Shown: positions 51,779 through 60,813, counted from the first letter of the stretch. The stretch is 64,000 bases of DNA from CAJXQU01 sp965223825 (GCA_965223825.1 OZ245018.1:248001-312000), one strand, 5' to 3'. Made by a program: numbers and translations. Notes: generated by a model not told the origin, from the letters alone.

Positions 51779-51846
51779 GTTGTCCTCTCAACTCATTCTT
51801 TCAAGTGCGCGGATTGTAACATTTGCCGGGCCAAGCATTAAATCGC

Positions 51847-53112
51847 TTAGCCGATCTCAAATGTCTCTTTCAGCTTTTTTTCGACCGGGCTATTTTTTAA
51901 GACCACATAATCTGGCAAGCCATTTTTGTAGGGTGGGTAATCTTCGCCTTCGATCAACGGTTGCAGGTACGTGCGGCAGGCATCGGTAATACCCATTCCG
52001 TCAGCGGAGATGTACTCTTCCGGCATCATCTTTTCGACGTTGGCGACATCAGATAAGTTTGCTTCACCGATTTCCCATGAATATGGGTTATCTGAAGTCC
52101 TGACGATCGTCGGCATGATCGCATTTTTACCTTGTAAAGCGAACTCAACGGCAGCTTTGCCGAGGGCATAAGCTTGATCAACATCCGTTTTTGACGCGAT
52201 ATGGCGAGCTGCACGCTGTAAATAATCTGCCACCGCCCAGTGATATTTATAGCCCAGGTTGTCTTTAACGAGCTGTGCGATGACGGGTGCAACGCCGCCG
52301 AGTTGAGCATGGCCGAAAGCATCTGTGCCACCAGCTTCCGACATGAATTTGCCTTCTGCATTTTTCACGCCTTCGGAAACCACGATCGCGCAATAGCCAT
52401 ATTTTTTCACGCATTCGTCGACGCGACCGAGGAATTTTGCTTGATCAAAAGCCACTTCAGGGAAAAGAATAATGTGTGGGGAATCGCCTTCTTTTTCTGC
52501 GGCGAGTGCGCCTGCAGCGGCGATCCAACCTGCGTGGCGACCCATGACTTCCATGACGAAGACTTTGGTCGAGGTCTTCGCCATTGAAGCCACGTCGAAA
52601 CCCGCTTCACGAATCGACACCGCGACATATTTTGCGACAGAACCAAAACCTGGGCAGTTGTCTGTGATCGGTAAATCGTTATCCACCGTTTTCGGAATCC
52701 CGATTGCGGTGATCGGATAACCTAATGATTCAGCCATTTGCGCGACTTTATTCGAAGTGTCTTGCGAGTCACCACCACCGTTGTAGAAAAAGTAACCAAT
52801 GTCGTGCGCTTTGAAGACGTCGATCAGTCTTTCGTATTCTGCACGGCTTTCTTCGAGTCCTTTAAGCTTAAACCGGCAAGAGCCAAATGCGCCTGATGGC
52901 GTGTGACGTAATGCCGCGATCGCGTCGTCAGATTCTAGCGAGGTGTCGATCAGATCTTCTGTCAGTGCACCGATTATACCGTTGCGGCCGGCGTAAACGT
53001 TGCCGATTTGGTCAGGGTGTTCACGCGCGGTCTGGATCACGCCACACGCTGATGCATTGATAACGGCGGTGACGCCACCTGACTGTGCGTAGAAAGCATT
53101 TTTTTTGGTCAT
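51847..53112 (-). CDS. pfp: Pyrophosphate-dependent 6-phosphofructokinase
   Basis: About 421 residues starting MTKKNAFYAQSGGVTAVINASA. It interconverts fructose 6-phosphate and fructose 1,6-bisphosphate with pyrophosphate in place of ATP. The motif GGGDSQDTSNK carries an Asp just before the Ser where ATP enzymes have Gly, the mark of PPi use; PKTVDNDLPITD with the catalytic Asp and MEVMGRHAGWIAA are intact. The length and wording match the PPi-PFK of methanotrophs and other aerobic methylotrophs. The ATG at 53112 has CGGAG upstream. A reversible PPi enzyme suits both glycolysis and carbon assimilation. Confidence 0.92.
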   Translation of the reverse strand: MTKKNAFYAQSGGVTAVINASACGVIQTAREHPDQIGNVYAGRNGIIGALTEDLIDTSLESDDAIAALRHTPSGAFGSCRFKLKGLEESRAEYERLIDVFKAHDIGYFFYNGGGDSQDTSNKVAQMAESLGYPITAIGIPKTVDNDLPITDNCPGFGSVAKYVAVSIREAGFDVASMAKTSTKVFVMEVMGRHAGWIAAAGALAAEKEGDSPHIILFPEVAFDQAKFLGRVDECVKKYGYCAIVVSEGVKNAEGKFMSEAGGTDAFGHAQLGGVAPVIAQLVKDNLGYKYHWAVADYLQRAARHIASKTDVDQAYALGKAAVEFALQGKNAIMPTIVRTSDNPYSWEIGEANLSDVANVEKMMPEEYISADGMGITDACRTYLQPLIEGEDYPPYKNGLPDYVVLKNSPVEKKLKETFEIG

Positions 53113-53450
53113 CCTGCTGGAAACTCCGTAGAATCTGAGATTGAAAGTGTGGTCAGCGGCAAATTTTACTTGAGTCAGACAAGGACTCAAACGGCGAAGC
53201 TGAAAATCGCTGTAAAATCTTCGCGTATTTAATGAATAACGTAAGTATCGGCCCGAAATAATGACACTAAAGTTGCGCCTATCAAGACATCGGTCCCAAA
53301 CAGGAACAATCGTTTACGCTTGTGACACGCTATTACAAGACGGAAATGCTGCAGTTAGGCAATAAGAATACCTCGCATCGGCTTGATTGAAACAAACCTT
53401 TCAAGCTTGAGTCCAACACGACGTGGAATAATTTATAGGCTCGCAAACAC
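53113..53450. other. Divergent intergenic region between pfp and bepA
   Basis: 338 bp without a credible open frame. It must contain the promoters of pfp (leftward) and bepA (rightward). A short inverted repeat with TTGAAA and TTTCAA arms lies around 53383-53405. No PhoB half-site array or other known site was recognised. Confidence 0.5.
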
Positions 53451-54893
53451 ATGTTTTATAGATCAATCTTGCTGATCGCGCTGATCTCGACCAACATCTT
53501 CAGCGCCGGGGCGATCGAGTTACCGGATATTGGCGATTCTTCCGGAACGGTGATTTCGCCCGAAAGAGAATACGCCTTAGGCTTGGGTTTGATGCGACAG
53601 CTTTATGGTCAAGGCGCGATCATGGACGATCCAGAAACCCGCGAATATTTGCAATCACTCGGCAGCAAGCTGGTGGCGAACAGCGATGGTGCGGGTCATG
53701 AATATACGTTCTTTCCCGTGAATGAATTCAATATTAATGCCTTCGCGGCACCGGGTGGATTTGTCGGTATCAACGCTGGGTTGATCATTAATAGCCGAGA
53801 TGAGAGCGAGCTTGCAGGCGTTATGGCGCACGAGATCTCCCACGTCACACAACGACATATTGCCCGTAGCTTCGAGTATGCGAGTAGTTTGAGTCTACCC
53901 ATGGGTATCGCAATGTTGGGCGCGTTAGTACTTGGTGTGGTTAACCCGCAGTTGGGTATGGGGGCAATCACAGCATTGCAAGCGGGTGGTATTCAGGGAC
54001 AGATTGATTTCACACGAGCAAATGAACAAGAAGCGGATCGGATCGGTATGGCGTTGTTGTCGAGAACCGGTTTTGATCCTTCCGGCATGCCATCATTTTT
54101 TGAACGTTTGCAAATGGCCAATCGTCTGACGGATCCGCAAAATTATCCAGAATATTTACGTACGCATCCGGTCACACAATCTCGTATCGCGGACTCGCGA
54201 AACCGTCTGCGCGAATATCCTCCACAAAGGCACGATGACAGCCAGGATTATTTTTTGACCCGCGCACGTTTATTAGTCGCCGGGGCAAAAAGTCCAAGAC
54301 AGGCGGTGAAAAGTTTTGAAGCGGCGATGGTCGGCGGTACGCTTAATCATAAACAGGCGACTCGTTACGGTTACGTACTGGCGCTGACTGCTGCTGGTAA
54401 TTTTAAGCAAGCGCGGCAAGAACTCGCACCATTATTAGAGCAACATCCGAATGTGATCAGCTACCAATTGGCGGCAGCGAAGATAGAAGCGGATGCGCAT
54501 AATTACGATGCGTCCTTAAAAATTTACGCGCGATTGGCGCGACTGTATCCGAGTTATCGTCCGATCGTGATGCGTTACGCACAAACACTGCTCACCGCAC
54601 AGCGTCCGCTGGAGGCACGGTCACTATTGTTAGACTACGGTATTTTGCACGGCACCGATCGCATGTATTACGGCTTACTTGCCGAAGCGGAAGGCCGCGC
54701 AGGTAATGATCTTGATTCGCACTTGGCGTTGGCTGAATACCACTATTTAAACGGTAATGTGCACCAAGCTGTGCAGCAATTAAAGATCGCCGAGCGAACC
54801 CGGAAGTTGGATTACTACCACCGTCAACGCATTGAGGCGCGTCTCGAACAGTTCGAAAAAGAACTCAAAGAAGAAAACGAGATGCAAGGCTAA
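53451..54893 (+). CDS. bepA: Outer-membrane assembly metalloprotease BepA-like (M48)
   Basis: A 480-residue periplasmic protein with a signal peptide (residues 1-21). The M48 zinc site HEISH (127-131) and the third ligand in ANEQEADRIGM (Glu near 195) are intact; TPR repeats fill the C-terminal half (about 270-470). BepA chaperones or degrades stalled LptD and other barrel proteins. It is followed 3 bp later by soxY, which is an unusual neighbour and suggests co-transcription. Confidence 0.92.
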   Translation: MFYRSILLIALISTNIFSAGAIELPDIGDSSGTVISPEREYALGLGLMRQLYGQGAIMDDPETREYLQSLGSKLVANSDGAGHEYTFFPVNEFNINAFAAPGGFVGINAGLIINSRDESELAGVMAHEISHVTQRHIARSFEYASSLSLPMGIAMLGALVLGVVNPQLGMGAITALQAGGIQGQIDFTRANEQEADRIGMALLSRTGFDPSGMPSFFERLQMANRLTDPQNYPEYLRTHPVTQSRIADSRNRLREYPPQRHDDSQDYFLTRARLLVAGAKSPRQAVKSFEAAMVGGTLNHKQATRYGYVLALTAAGNFKQARQELAPLLEQHPNVISYQLAAAKIEADAHNYDASLKIYARLARLYPSYRPIVMRYAQTLLTAQRPLEARSLLLDYGILHGTDRMYYGLLAEAEGRAGNDLDSHLALAEYHYLNGNVHQAVQQLKIAERTRKLDYYHRQRIEARLEQFEKELKEENEMQG

Positions 54894-54896
54894 AGC

Positions 54897-55370
54897 ATGC
54901 AACGGCGAGCTTTTTTACAACGTTCGATCAGCAGTTTATTTGTGATCAAGATGGGATTGCTCTGGTCGCAAAATGCGATAGCCGCCGTAAAAGAATGGCC
55001 ACGTTGGCCGGTGGAATGGTTTTCAAGAACAACACCGAATGACGCTTTGTGTGCGGTTTTTGGTGATCGTGAGATTATGGTCTCTAATCAAATCTTGATC
55101 GACATGCCGCTCGGTGCTGAGAATGGGGCGATCGTCCCGGTGACGATCACAACGGATTTACCCTCTGTCCAATCGATCAGTCTCATTGGTGACAAGAATC
55201 CAATTTCGCTTATCAGCCAGTTTCGCTTTGCAGGTCAAGCGAGGGGGGATTATTTGCGTACACGGATTAAACTGGCGGGATCCTCCAATTTGATCGTTGT
55301 GGTTGAAAGTGACGGTGCGCTTCTCTCGGCGCGTCGACATATCGAGGTGTTAAAAGGGGGGTGTGATTGA
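54897..55370 (+). CDS. soxY: SoxY-like sulfur carrier subunit
   Basis: A 157-residue protein with a Tat-type signal (MQRRAFLQRSISSLFVIKMG, RRxFL motif) and an immunoglobulin-like SoxY fold (GAENGAIVPVTITTDLPSVQSISLIGDKNP, YLRTRIKLAGSSNLIVVVESDG). SoxY carries sulfur intermediates on a C-terminal cysteine arm, canonically GGCGG. Here the end reads KGGCD: the carrier cysteine (Cys156) is kept but the final two glycines are lost. No soxXA, soxB or soxCD is in the window, so this is an orphan soxYZ pair, perhaps serving another sulfur-transfer reaction. Confidence 0.85.
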   Translation: MQRRAFLQRSISSLFVIKMGLLWSQNAIAAVKEWPRWPVEWFSRTTPNDALCAVFGDREIMVSNQILIDMPLGAENGAIVPVTITTDLPSVQSISLIGDKNPISLISQFRFAGQARGDYLRTRIKLAGSSNLIVVVESDGALLSARRHIEVLKGGCD

Positions 55371-55699
55371 TGTCGAAAAATACCATCACCTTGCGAACGA
55401 AAACGAAAAATGGTGTCACCACCGTGAGCGTGATGATGCGACACGTGATGGAAACTGGACGGCGTAAAGACAGCATCTCGAATGCGTTGATCGCACGGCA
55501 TCATATTGAGCAGATCATTTGTCACGTTAATGGCCAAGAAGTGATGAGCGCAGATATTGGGGCCGGCATATCGACAAACCCGTTTCTATCTTTCAGGCTC
55601 GATGCGCTGGCGGTGGGTGATCTTCTTTCCGTGAGTTGGCGTGATAACCTGGGCCAAAGCGATTCGTTTGAAACGGAAATTAAATCCTCTGCAGAATAA
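55370..55699 (+). CDS. soxZ: SoxZ-like sulfur carrier partner
   Basis: A 109-residue all-beta protein (SKNTITLRTKTKNGVTTVSVMMRHVMETGRRKD, FLSFRLDALAVGDLLSVSWRDNLGQSDSFETEI) typical of SoxZ, which forms a heterodimer with SoxY and presents its swinging arm. The start overlaps the soxY stop by one base (TGATG), with AAAAGGGGGG as ribosome binding site inside soxY, so the two are made in fixed ratio. No signal peptide; SoxZ normally crosses with SoxY through Tat. Confidence 0.9.
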   Translation: MSKNTITLRTKTKNGVTTVSVMMRHVMETGRRKDSISNALIARHHIEQIICHVNGQEVMSADIGAGISTNPFLSFRLDALAVGDLLSVSWRDNLGQSDSFETEIKSSAE

Positions 55700-55804
55700 T
55701 CTCCAGCGACCACTTTCGCACGTTGTGTAGGACAACGCTGCTTGCCGATCCGTGGAAATTCCCTTAGCCTCAATCATTACGTTTATTTGACTGGATTCAA
55801 CGCT

Positions 55805-56782
55805 ATGCAAAAGCCAATTCTCAGTGCCGTGGGTGTGATTGTTCTGATCATGCTGATTTTGATGTTTTATTGGGACAGCGAGCCGGATCTTTACGATGTA
55901 CGTGAAGCGGTTGCGGCGCGTCTCGGCGATACAGAGCAGAAAATGGTGACGGGTTACACGACAACCGCGACGTTAATCGATGTGACCGAAACATTGTTGA
56001 ACAAGCGAGGCGGTTACTTGAGTAACGATGTGATGCCGCCGAGTTTGTTTATGGACAACATTCCGAACTGGGAATTTGGTGTGCTTGTGCAAGTACGGGA
56101 CATGGCGCGAACGCTGCGAAATGACATGAGTCGTTCTCAAACCACGTCGAAAGAAGATAAAGATCTCATGATTGCTGAGCCGCAACTGCATTTCGATAGC
56201 GAGTCGTGGTTATTGCCATCGACAGAAGGTGAGTACGAGAAAGGCATCAAAGCGTTGAATTCTTATCTGAGCCGATTGCAGGATAAAAGTGAGAAAAATG
56301 CGCAATTCTTCGCGCGGGCGGACAATTTGCGTGAGTGGTTGTCGCTTGTGGAAAAACGCCTCGGTAGTTTGTCTCAAAACCTCAGTGCCAGTGTGGGTCA
56401 GGTGCGGATCAATACGGATCTGAGTGGTGATTCCGGTGCAGAGCAAGCAACGCAAGACGACAGCGTTAAGTCGATCAAAACACCGTGGTTGGAAATCGAT
56501 GATGTCTTCTATGAAGCACGTGGTAGCGCATGGGCTTTAATTCATTTAATGCATGCTATTGAGATCGATTTTGATCAGGTTCTACGTAAGAAAAATGCGG
56601 TGATCAGTATGCGTCAGATCATTCGAGAGCTGGAAGCAACGCAAGATTTTATCTGGAGTCCAATGGTACTGAATGGTACGGGTTTTGGTCTTGTTGCGAA
56701 TCATTCGTTGGTGATGGCATCGTACATTTCGCGGGCCAATTCCGCTGTGATCGATTTGCGAAACTTGTTAGAAAAAGGGTAG
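55805..56782 (+). CDS. DUF2333 family membrane-anchored protein
   Basis: About 325 residues: one N-terminal membrane anchor (about 6-24, ILSAVGVIVLIMLILMFYW) followed by a large domain of DUF2333 type (GGYLSNDVMPPSLFMDNIPNWEFGVLVQVRDMARTLRNDMSRSQ). Function of the family is unknown; members are common in Gammaproteobacteria. The ATG at 55805 places the anchor at the start; an earlier ATG at 55742 adds 21 residues of ordinary sequence and is less likely. yajQ follows 22 bp downstream. Confidence 0.82.
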   Translation: MQKPILSAVGVIVLIMLILMFYWDSEPDLYDVREAVAARLGDTEQKMVTGYTTTATLIDVTETLLNKRGGYLSNDVMPPSLFMDNIPNWEFGVLVQVRDMARTLRNDMSRSQTTSKEDKDLMIAEPQLHFDSESWLLPSTEGEYEKGIKALNSYLSRLQDKSEKNAQFFARADNLREWLSLVEKRLGSLSQNLSASVGQVRINTDLSGDSGAEQATQDDSVKSIKTPWLEIDDVFYEARGSAWALIHLMHAIEIDFDQVLRKKNAVISMRQIIRELEATQDFIWSPMVLNGTGFGLVANHSLVMASYISRANSAVIDLRNLLEKG

Positions 56783-56804
56783 AGAATTGTGAAAGGAGTT
56801 AAGC

Positions 56805-57287
56805 ATGCCATCGTTTGATGCTGTATCAGAAGTGGATTTACATGAATTGAGTAATGCGGTTGATCAGACCAATCGCGATATCAGTACACGTTTTGATTTG
56901 AAAGGGACCGATACCAAAGTTGAATTAAACGAACGTGAACTGACGTTGATCGCAGAGGCTGATTTTCAGATCAGGCAGGTGCTGGATATTCTCTACACTA
57001 AGCTGGTTAACCGTCAGATCGATATCAAGTGTTTAGAGTCGGGCGACATTATTAAGTCCGGCAAAGGTGTGCGCATGCCGGTGACAGCGAAACACGGATT
57101 GGATAAAGATCTGGCGAAGAAGATCGTTAAATTGATCAAAGACAGCAAGCTGAAAGTGCAAGCGCAAATTCAAGGTGAACAAGTCCGCGTGACGGGTAAA
57201 AAGCGTGATGATTTGCAAGAAGTGATGAGCTTTTTACGTAAGGCGGATTTAGAACAACCGCTGCAATTTACCAATTTTCGCGACTGA
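56805..57287 (+). CDS. yajQ: YajQ family nucleotide-binding protein
   Basis: A 160-residue YajQ beginning MPSFDAVSEVDLHELSNAVDQTNRDISTRFDLKGT, with two ferredoxin-like domains and the closing KKRDDLQEVMSFLRKADLEQPLQFTNFRD. Family members bind nucleotides; one homologue in Xanthomonas is a cyclic-di-GMP effector. AAAGGAG precedes the ATG. Length is exactly that of the family. Confidence 0.95.
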   Translation: MPSFDAVSEVDLHELSNAVDQTNRDISTRFDLKGTDTKVELNERELTLIAEADFQIRQVLDILYTKLVNRQIDIKCLESGDIIKSGKGVRMPVTAKHGLDKDLAKKIVKLIKDSKLKVQAQIQGEQVRVTGKKRDDLQEVMSFLRKADLEQPLQFTNFRD

Positions 57288-57301
57288 TTGATAACGCGAT
57301 C

Positions 57302-58021
57302 ATGACGGATAAAAAAACAGAAATCGGCACGGAAGTTCGACAACGTTTACATGCGAGCTTTGAGGGTGTTTTATCAACCCAATCGCAAGCGATGCCGGGT
57401 TATCCTTTCGGTTCCGTGGTGCCGTATTGTCTTGATTACACGGGCCAACCGGTGATTTTGATCAGTCAGATCGCACAACATACTAAAAATATACTCATCA
57501 ATCCTAAAGTCTCGTTAATCACATTCGAGCACGGTGCAGAAGATATTCAAGCGGCAGCGCGTTTAACCATGTTGGCGGATGTGCAACACCTTCACGGTGA
57601 AGAGTCTGATCAGGCGGCAGCGCGCTACTATCGTTATTTTCCTCAAGCTCGGGATTATCATACGACGCATGATTTTGATTTTTATCGGCTGAATGTGGTG
57701 CGGCTGCGTTACATCGGTGGTTTTGGGCGAATTAATTGGCTAGAACCTGATCAGGTTTTGCAAGCTAATGCCTTCAATGCGGTGACGGAGCAGGGCATGC
57801 TCGATCATATGAATGAGGATCATATCGCTGCGATGCGTTCATATTGTGATCAGGTGGAAATTGCTCATACCGGTCACACCCCGCAAATGGTCGGTCTCGA
57901 TCAGGCTGGGTTTGATCTCTTATTAGGTCAGCGTGTGATCCGGTTTTTATTTGATCAACCTGCGACGACACCGGAAGCGATTCGAGCCGCATTGGTCGCC
58001 ATGGTTCGGCGAAGCGCTTGA
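57302..58021 (+). CDS. HugZ-like pyridoxamine-phosphate-oxidase-fold protein with DUF2470 tail
   Basis: A 239-residue protein. A split-barrel flavin/heme-binding domain (about 5-150: SQAMPGYPFGSVVPYCLDYTGQPVILISQIAQHTKNILINPKVSLI) is followed by a DUF2470 domain (LDHMNEDHIAAMRSYC). This is the architecture of HugZ/HutZ heme-degrading proteins and of glutamyl-tRNA-reductase-binding-like proteins. No heme uptake genes are near, so the role stays open. Its stop overlaps the srkA start by one base. Confidence 0.85.
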   Translation: MTDKKTEIGTEVRQRLHASFEGVLSTQSQAMPGYPFGSVVPYCLDYTGQPVILISQIAQHTKNILINPKVSLITFEHGAEDIQAAARLTMLADVQHLHGEESDQAAARYYRYFPQARDYHTTHDFDFYRLNVVRLRYIGGFGRINWLEPDQVLQANAFNAVTEQGMLDHMNEDHIAAMRSYCDQVEIAHTGHTPQMVGLDQAGFDLLLGQRVIRFLFDQPATTPEAIRAALVAMVRRSA

Positions 58022-59085
58022 TGAACGATCAGGATGGTAACAAGCATGCTTTAAACGACGCGCAACCGTCTGCTCCGAGCAATAAAGAGAATGCGGATCC
58101 GAATTCAGCAACGGATGCTTTTCGCAACCTCAGCCCAGATGAAATTTTGGATGCGGTAGAGTCTATTGGGCTGATGAGCGATGGTCGTTTGCTGGCGTTG
58201 AATAGTTACGAAAACCGCGTCTACCAAGTTGGTTTGGAAGACGACAACCCGATTATCGCAAAATTTTATCGCCCCAATCGTTGGGCGGATGCAGCCATTC
58301 AAGAAGAACACGATTACACATTGGAGTTAGCCGACGAAGAAATTCCGGTCGTTCCGCCGACCCGCATTGATGGTAAAACCTTACATCATTATGGGCCTTA
58401 CCGGTTCGCGATTTACGAGCGTCGCGGTGGTCGCGCACCGGAGTTGGATAATCCTGAGCATCTAGAGCAACTTGGGCGTTTTGTCGGCCGCATTCATAAA
58501 GTGGCTGGGACAAAAAAATTTACCGACCGGCCCACCATTAATGTTGAGCAGTTCGCGCAGATCCCGCGCACATTCCTGTTAGAAAATAACTTCATGCCAG
58601 CGCATCTTGCGGAAGCTTACGAAGGTTTGAGCGACGATGTGATCAAACGTATTGGTTTGTGTTTTGAACGGGCTGGTAAGATTGATCACATTCGGCTGCA
58701 TTGTGATTTTCACCCTGGCAATATTCTCTGGCGAGATGATAAACCGAATATTGTTGATTTCGATGACGCACGAATGGGACCAGCAATTCAGGATTTGTGG
58801 ATGTTTCTCTCGGGTGATCGTCAATACATGACAGCACGTTTGGGTGATCTTCTCGTGGGTTACGAAGACTTTTGTGAATTTAATCCCGCTGAGTTAAATC
58901 TGGTAGAAGCTTTGCGTGCAATGCGGATTATGCATCACGCTTATTGGCTTGCGAATCGTTGGGATGATCCGGCATTTCCGTTGGCTTTTCCGTGGTTTAA
59001 TTCCGATCATTATTGGGAAGAACACATTCTCTCATTGCGTGAACAAGCAGCGCATATGCAAGAGGAGCCCTTAGTTTGGGATTAA
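58021..59085 (+). CDS. srkA: Stress response kinase SrkA (YihE/RdoA)
   Basis: About 354 residues with the aminoglycoside-phosphotransferase-like fold of SrkA: the nucleotide lysine in NPIIAKFYRPNRW, catalytic loop LHCDFHPGNILW and metal-binding IVDFDDARMGP. SrkA protects against programmed death after stress in E. coli. The first 30 residues form a Asn/Asp/Ala-rich extension not seen in the E. coli protein. TGATG overlap with the preceding gene. Convergent with the HD-GYP gene. Confidence 0.92.
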   Translation: MNDQDGNKHALNDAQPSAPSNKENADPNSATDAFRNLSPDEILDAVESIGLMSDGRLLALNSYENRVYQVGLEDDNPIIAKFYRPNRWADAAIQEEHDYTLELADEEIPVVPPTRIDGKTLHHYGPYRFAIYERRGGRAPELDNPEHLEQLGRFVGRIHKVAGTKKFTDRPTINVEQFAQIPRTFLLENNFMPAHLAEAYEGLSDDVIKRIGLCFERAGKIDHIRLHCDFHPGNILWRDDKPNIVDFDDARMGPAIQDLWMFLSGDRQYMTARLGDLLVGYEDFCEFNPAELNLVEALRAMRIMHHAYWLANRWDDPAFPLAFPWFNSDHYWEEHILSLREQAAHMQEEPLVWD

Positions 59086-59112
59086 TGGTCGCGTAGGTGT
59101 GTTATTACACAC

Positions 59113-60069
59113 TCAGGCTGTCGTCGCGGTGTCTTCTAGCGCATTTGCAGCGGTAGTATCGTCTTCTAGCTCATCTCGCTCTACATGAAATAAAAAGCGT
59201 TTACCGAGCTTTTTCTCAAGCTTTACGACCCGATCGATCAAACTATCAGTTAGTATTTGGCCCGCGCCGAGCAGGACAATTTCGTGATCAATATTAAGAC
59301 TTTCTGTTAATACCATGCCGGCTTCGACGGTATCGCTTTTAAGAGTGAGTTCTCGACCGGAGACATGTGTGGTGTGTGGAATTTCCTTGATGGCGTTTTT
59401 AAAGGCTTCGATCACTTTCGGATCATAATTCTTGTACGCACCTTTTAAGATGTATTCATAGGCTTCATCAAACTCGATCGACTCGCCGAAGAAAATCCCA
59501 TTTTGTAATTCATAAAAATCCACCGCAATCGTCATAATGCGAGAGCAGATCGGGATATTTTGCGCGAATAACTGATCTGGATAGCCTTTGCCATCATAGC
59601 GTTCATATTGGTGACGAATGATGTGGGCAATGTTTTTGAATTGCGGAATCGAGATCAGCAAGGCTTCTGCTTTTAGCGGAGAGGAATCGAGCGATTGGCG
59701 TTGTTCGGGTGTAAGTTTATTGTAGGGCGTGGTGATCACATCGTCTTTCAGCCCAATGAGGCCAATATTATGCAACCAGCAAGCATTGTTGAGTTCGTAT
59801 AAATCCTGCTGACGTAAATTGAGAGCACGGCCCATATACTTTGCGAGTTTGCAGATCTTGTTGGTGTCTCCGAGGGATAAACCGAGTCGCATGTCGATCA
59901 TCTGCGCAAAGATAGGAATGAGTTGATCAGTAAACGTTTGAATGATCGCTTCAGGATCACAACGGGCTGTTTTTAAGCGTTCGATTTCTTCATTCTGCGC
60001 TTGAAGTTGTTTTTTCAACTTGTCGAAGACCACTTTCAGGTGGCTAGCTTGTTCGTAAAAATCGCTCAT
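59113..60069 (-). CDS. Degenerate HD-GYP domain protein
   Basis: A 318-residue protein: short N-terminal coiled coil (about 12-36), then an HD-GYP-like domain. The place of the metal-binding HDIG reads LHNIGLIG (His100, Asn101) and the usual HHE before DGKGYP reads QYE (154-156), while RYDGKGYPDQL is kept. So at least two metal ligands are replaced, and cyclic-di-GMP hydrolysis is unlikely; ligand binding or scaffolding is more plausible. The C-terminal 90 residues (ELTLKSDTVEAGMVLTESL) form the extra small domain seen after many such HD modules. Divergent from the TIR gene. Confidence 0.82.
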   Translation of the reverse strand: MSDFYEQASHLKVVFDKLKKQLQAQNEEIERLKTARCDPEAIIQTFTDQLIPIFAQMIDMRLGLSLGDTNKICKLAKYMGRALNLRQQDLYELNNACWLHNIGLIGLKDDVITTPYNKLTPEQRQSLDSSPLKAEALLISIPQFKNIAHIIRHQYERYDGKGYPDQLFAQNIPICSRIMTIAVDFYELQNGIFFGESIEFDEAYEYILKGAYKNYDPKVIEAFKNAIKEIPHTTHVSGRELTLKSDTVEAGMVLTESLNIDHEIVLLGAGQILTDSLIDRVVKLEKKLGKRFLFHVERDELEDDTTAANALEDTATTA

Positions 60070-60193
60070 GGTTTACTATTCGCTCATTGAAACACGGTTT
60101 GGTTCGCGGCTACGGCTGTAAATAAACGCAAAAGCCATGCCGAATAACGCATTGTCATCGAGCATGTTTTGGTCAGCGAGAACATACGAATTA

Positions 60194-60676
60194 ATGAAAA
60201 AAAATGCCCACTTTTTTGTCTCCTACGCACATCGGAATGCGCAGCTTGCGAGCGGTTTTCTGGAACGATTAAATGATGTGCTGATTCCATCTAAACAGTA
60301 CCAATACAAACTCTGGTCTGATCATGGCATTTTGGTGGGAGAAGATTGGGATAGTCAGATTAAGCGGGCGATGCAAGTTTGCGATGTGGGTTTACTGTTG
60401 ATTAGCCCGTCGTTTTTAGCCTCGTCTTACATTACTGAGACAGAATTACCGAGCTTGTTGTCGTCAGAGAAAAAGTTGATTCCCGTTATGCTACAGCCGA
60501 TCGATATGCAACGGCATGATCTAAAAGGTTTGGAAAAGAAACAAATTTTTCGTCTGGATTATGAGGGTTTTAAAGAGCCACGAGCGTATGGTGATTGCAA
60601 GGGGCCACGTCGTGACAGTTTTGTTTTGTCACTTTTTGCACAGATTGAGGCCGCACTGGATAAATCATTAACGTAA
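60194..60676 (+). CDS. Stand-alone TIR domain protein
   Basis: About 160 residues forming little more than one TIR domain: strand A HFFVSYAHRNAQLASGFLERL, BB-loop region WSDHGILVGEDWDSQIKRAM, strand C-D VGLLLISPSFLASSYI and the expected catalytic glutamate in TETELPSLL (Glu82/84), followed by ELIPVML-type strand KKLIPVMLQPID. Bacterial TIRs often break down NAD+ or make cyclic ADP-ribose signals in phage defence, but no sensor, ThsA-like or other effector gene is adjacent. The ATG at 60194 was chosen since the domain begins there; 60137 is possible. Weak ribosome binding site. Confidence 0.82.
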   Translation: MKKNAHFFVSYAHRNAQLASGFLERLNDVLIPSKQYQYKLWSDHGILVGEDWDSQIKRAMQVCDVGLLLISPSFLASSYITETELPSLLSSEKKLIPVMLQPIDMQRHDLKGLEKKQIFRLDYEGFKEPRAYGDCKGPRRDSFVLSLFAQIEAALDKSLT

Positions 60677-60813
60677 TTTTATCGTGCGAGTAGCAGAAAG
60701 CTCATTCGTGAGCAGCCAAAGCCTGCACACACTCGTCTGAATCCTGTCATTTTAAATTCTTTAAGTACAGATAAACCCTCCACATCACATGCCTTTGACG
60801 GGTAGGCATTCAT

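Noticed and set aside
60137..60193. Longer start for the TIR protein
   Set aside because: The extra 19 residues precede the first TIR strand and no better ribosome binding site supports them.
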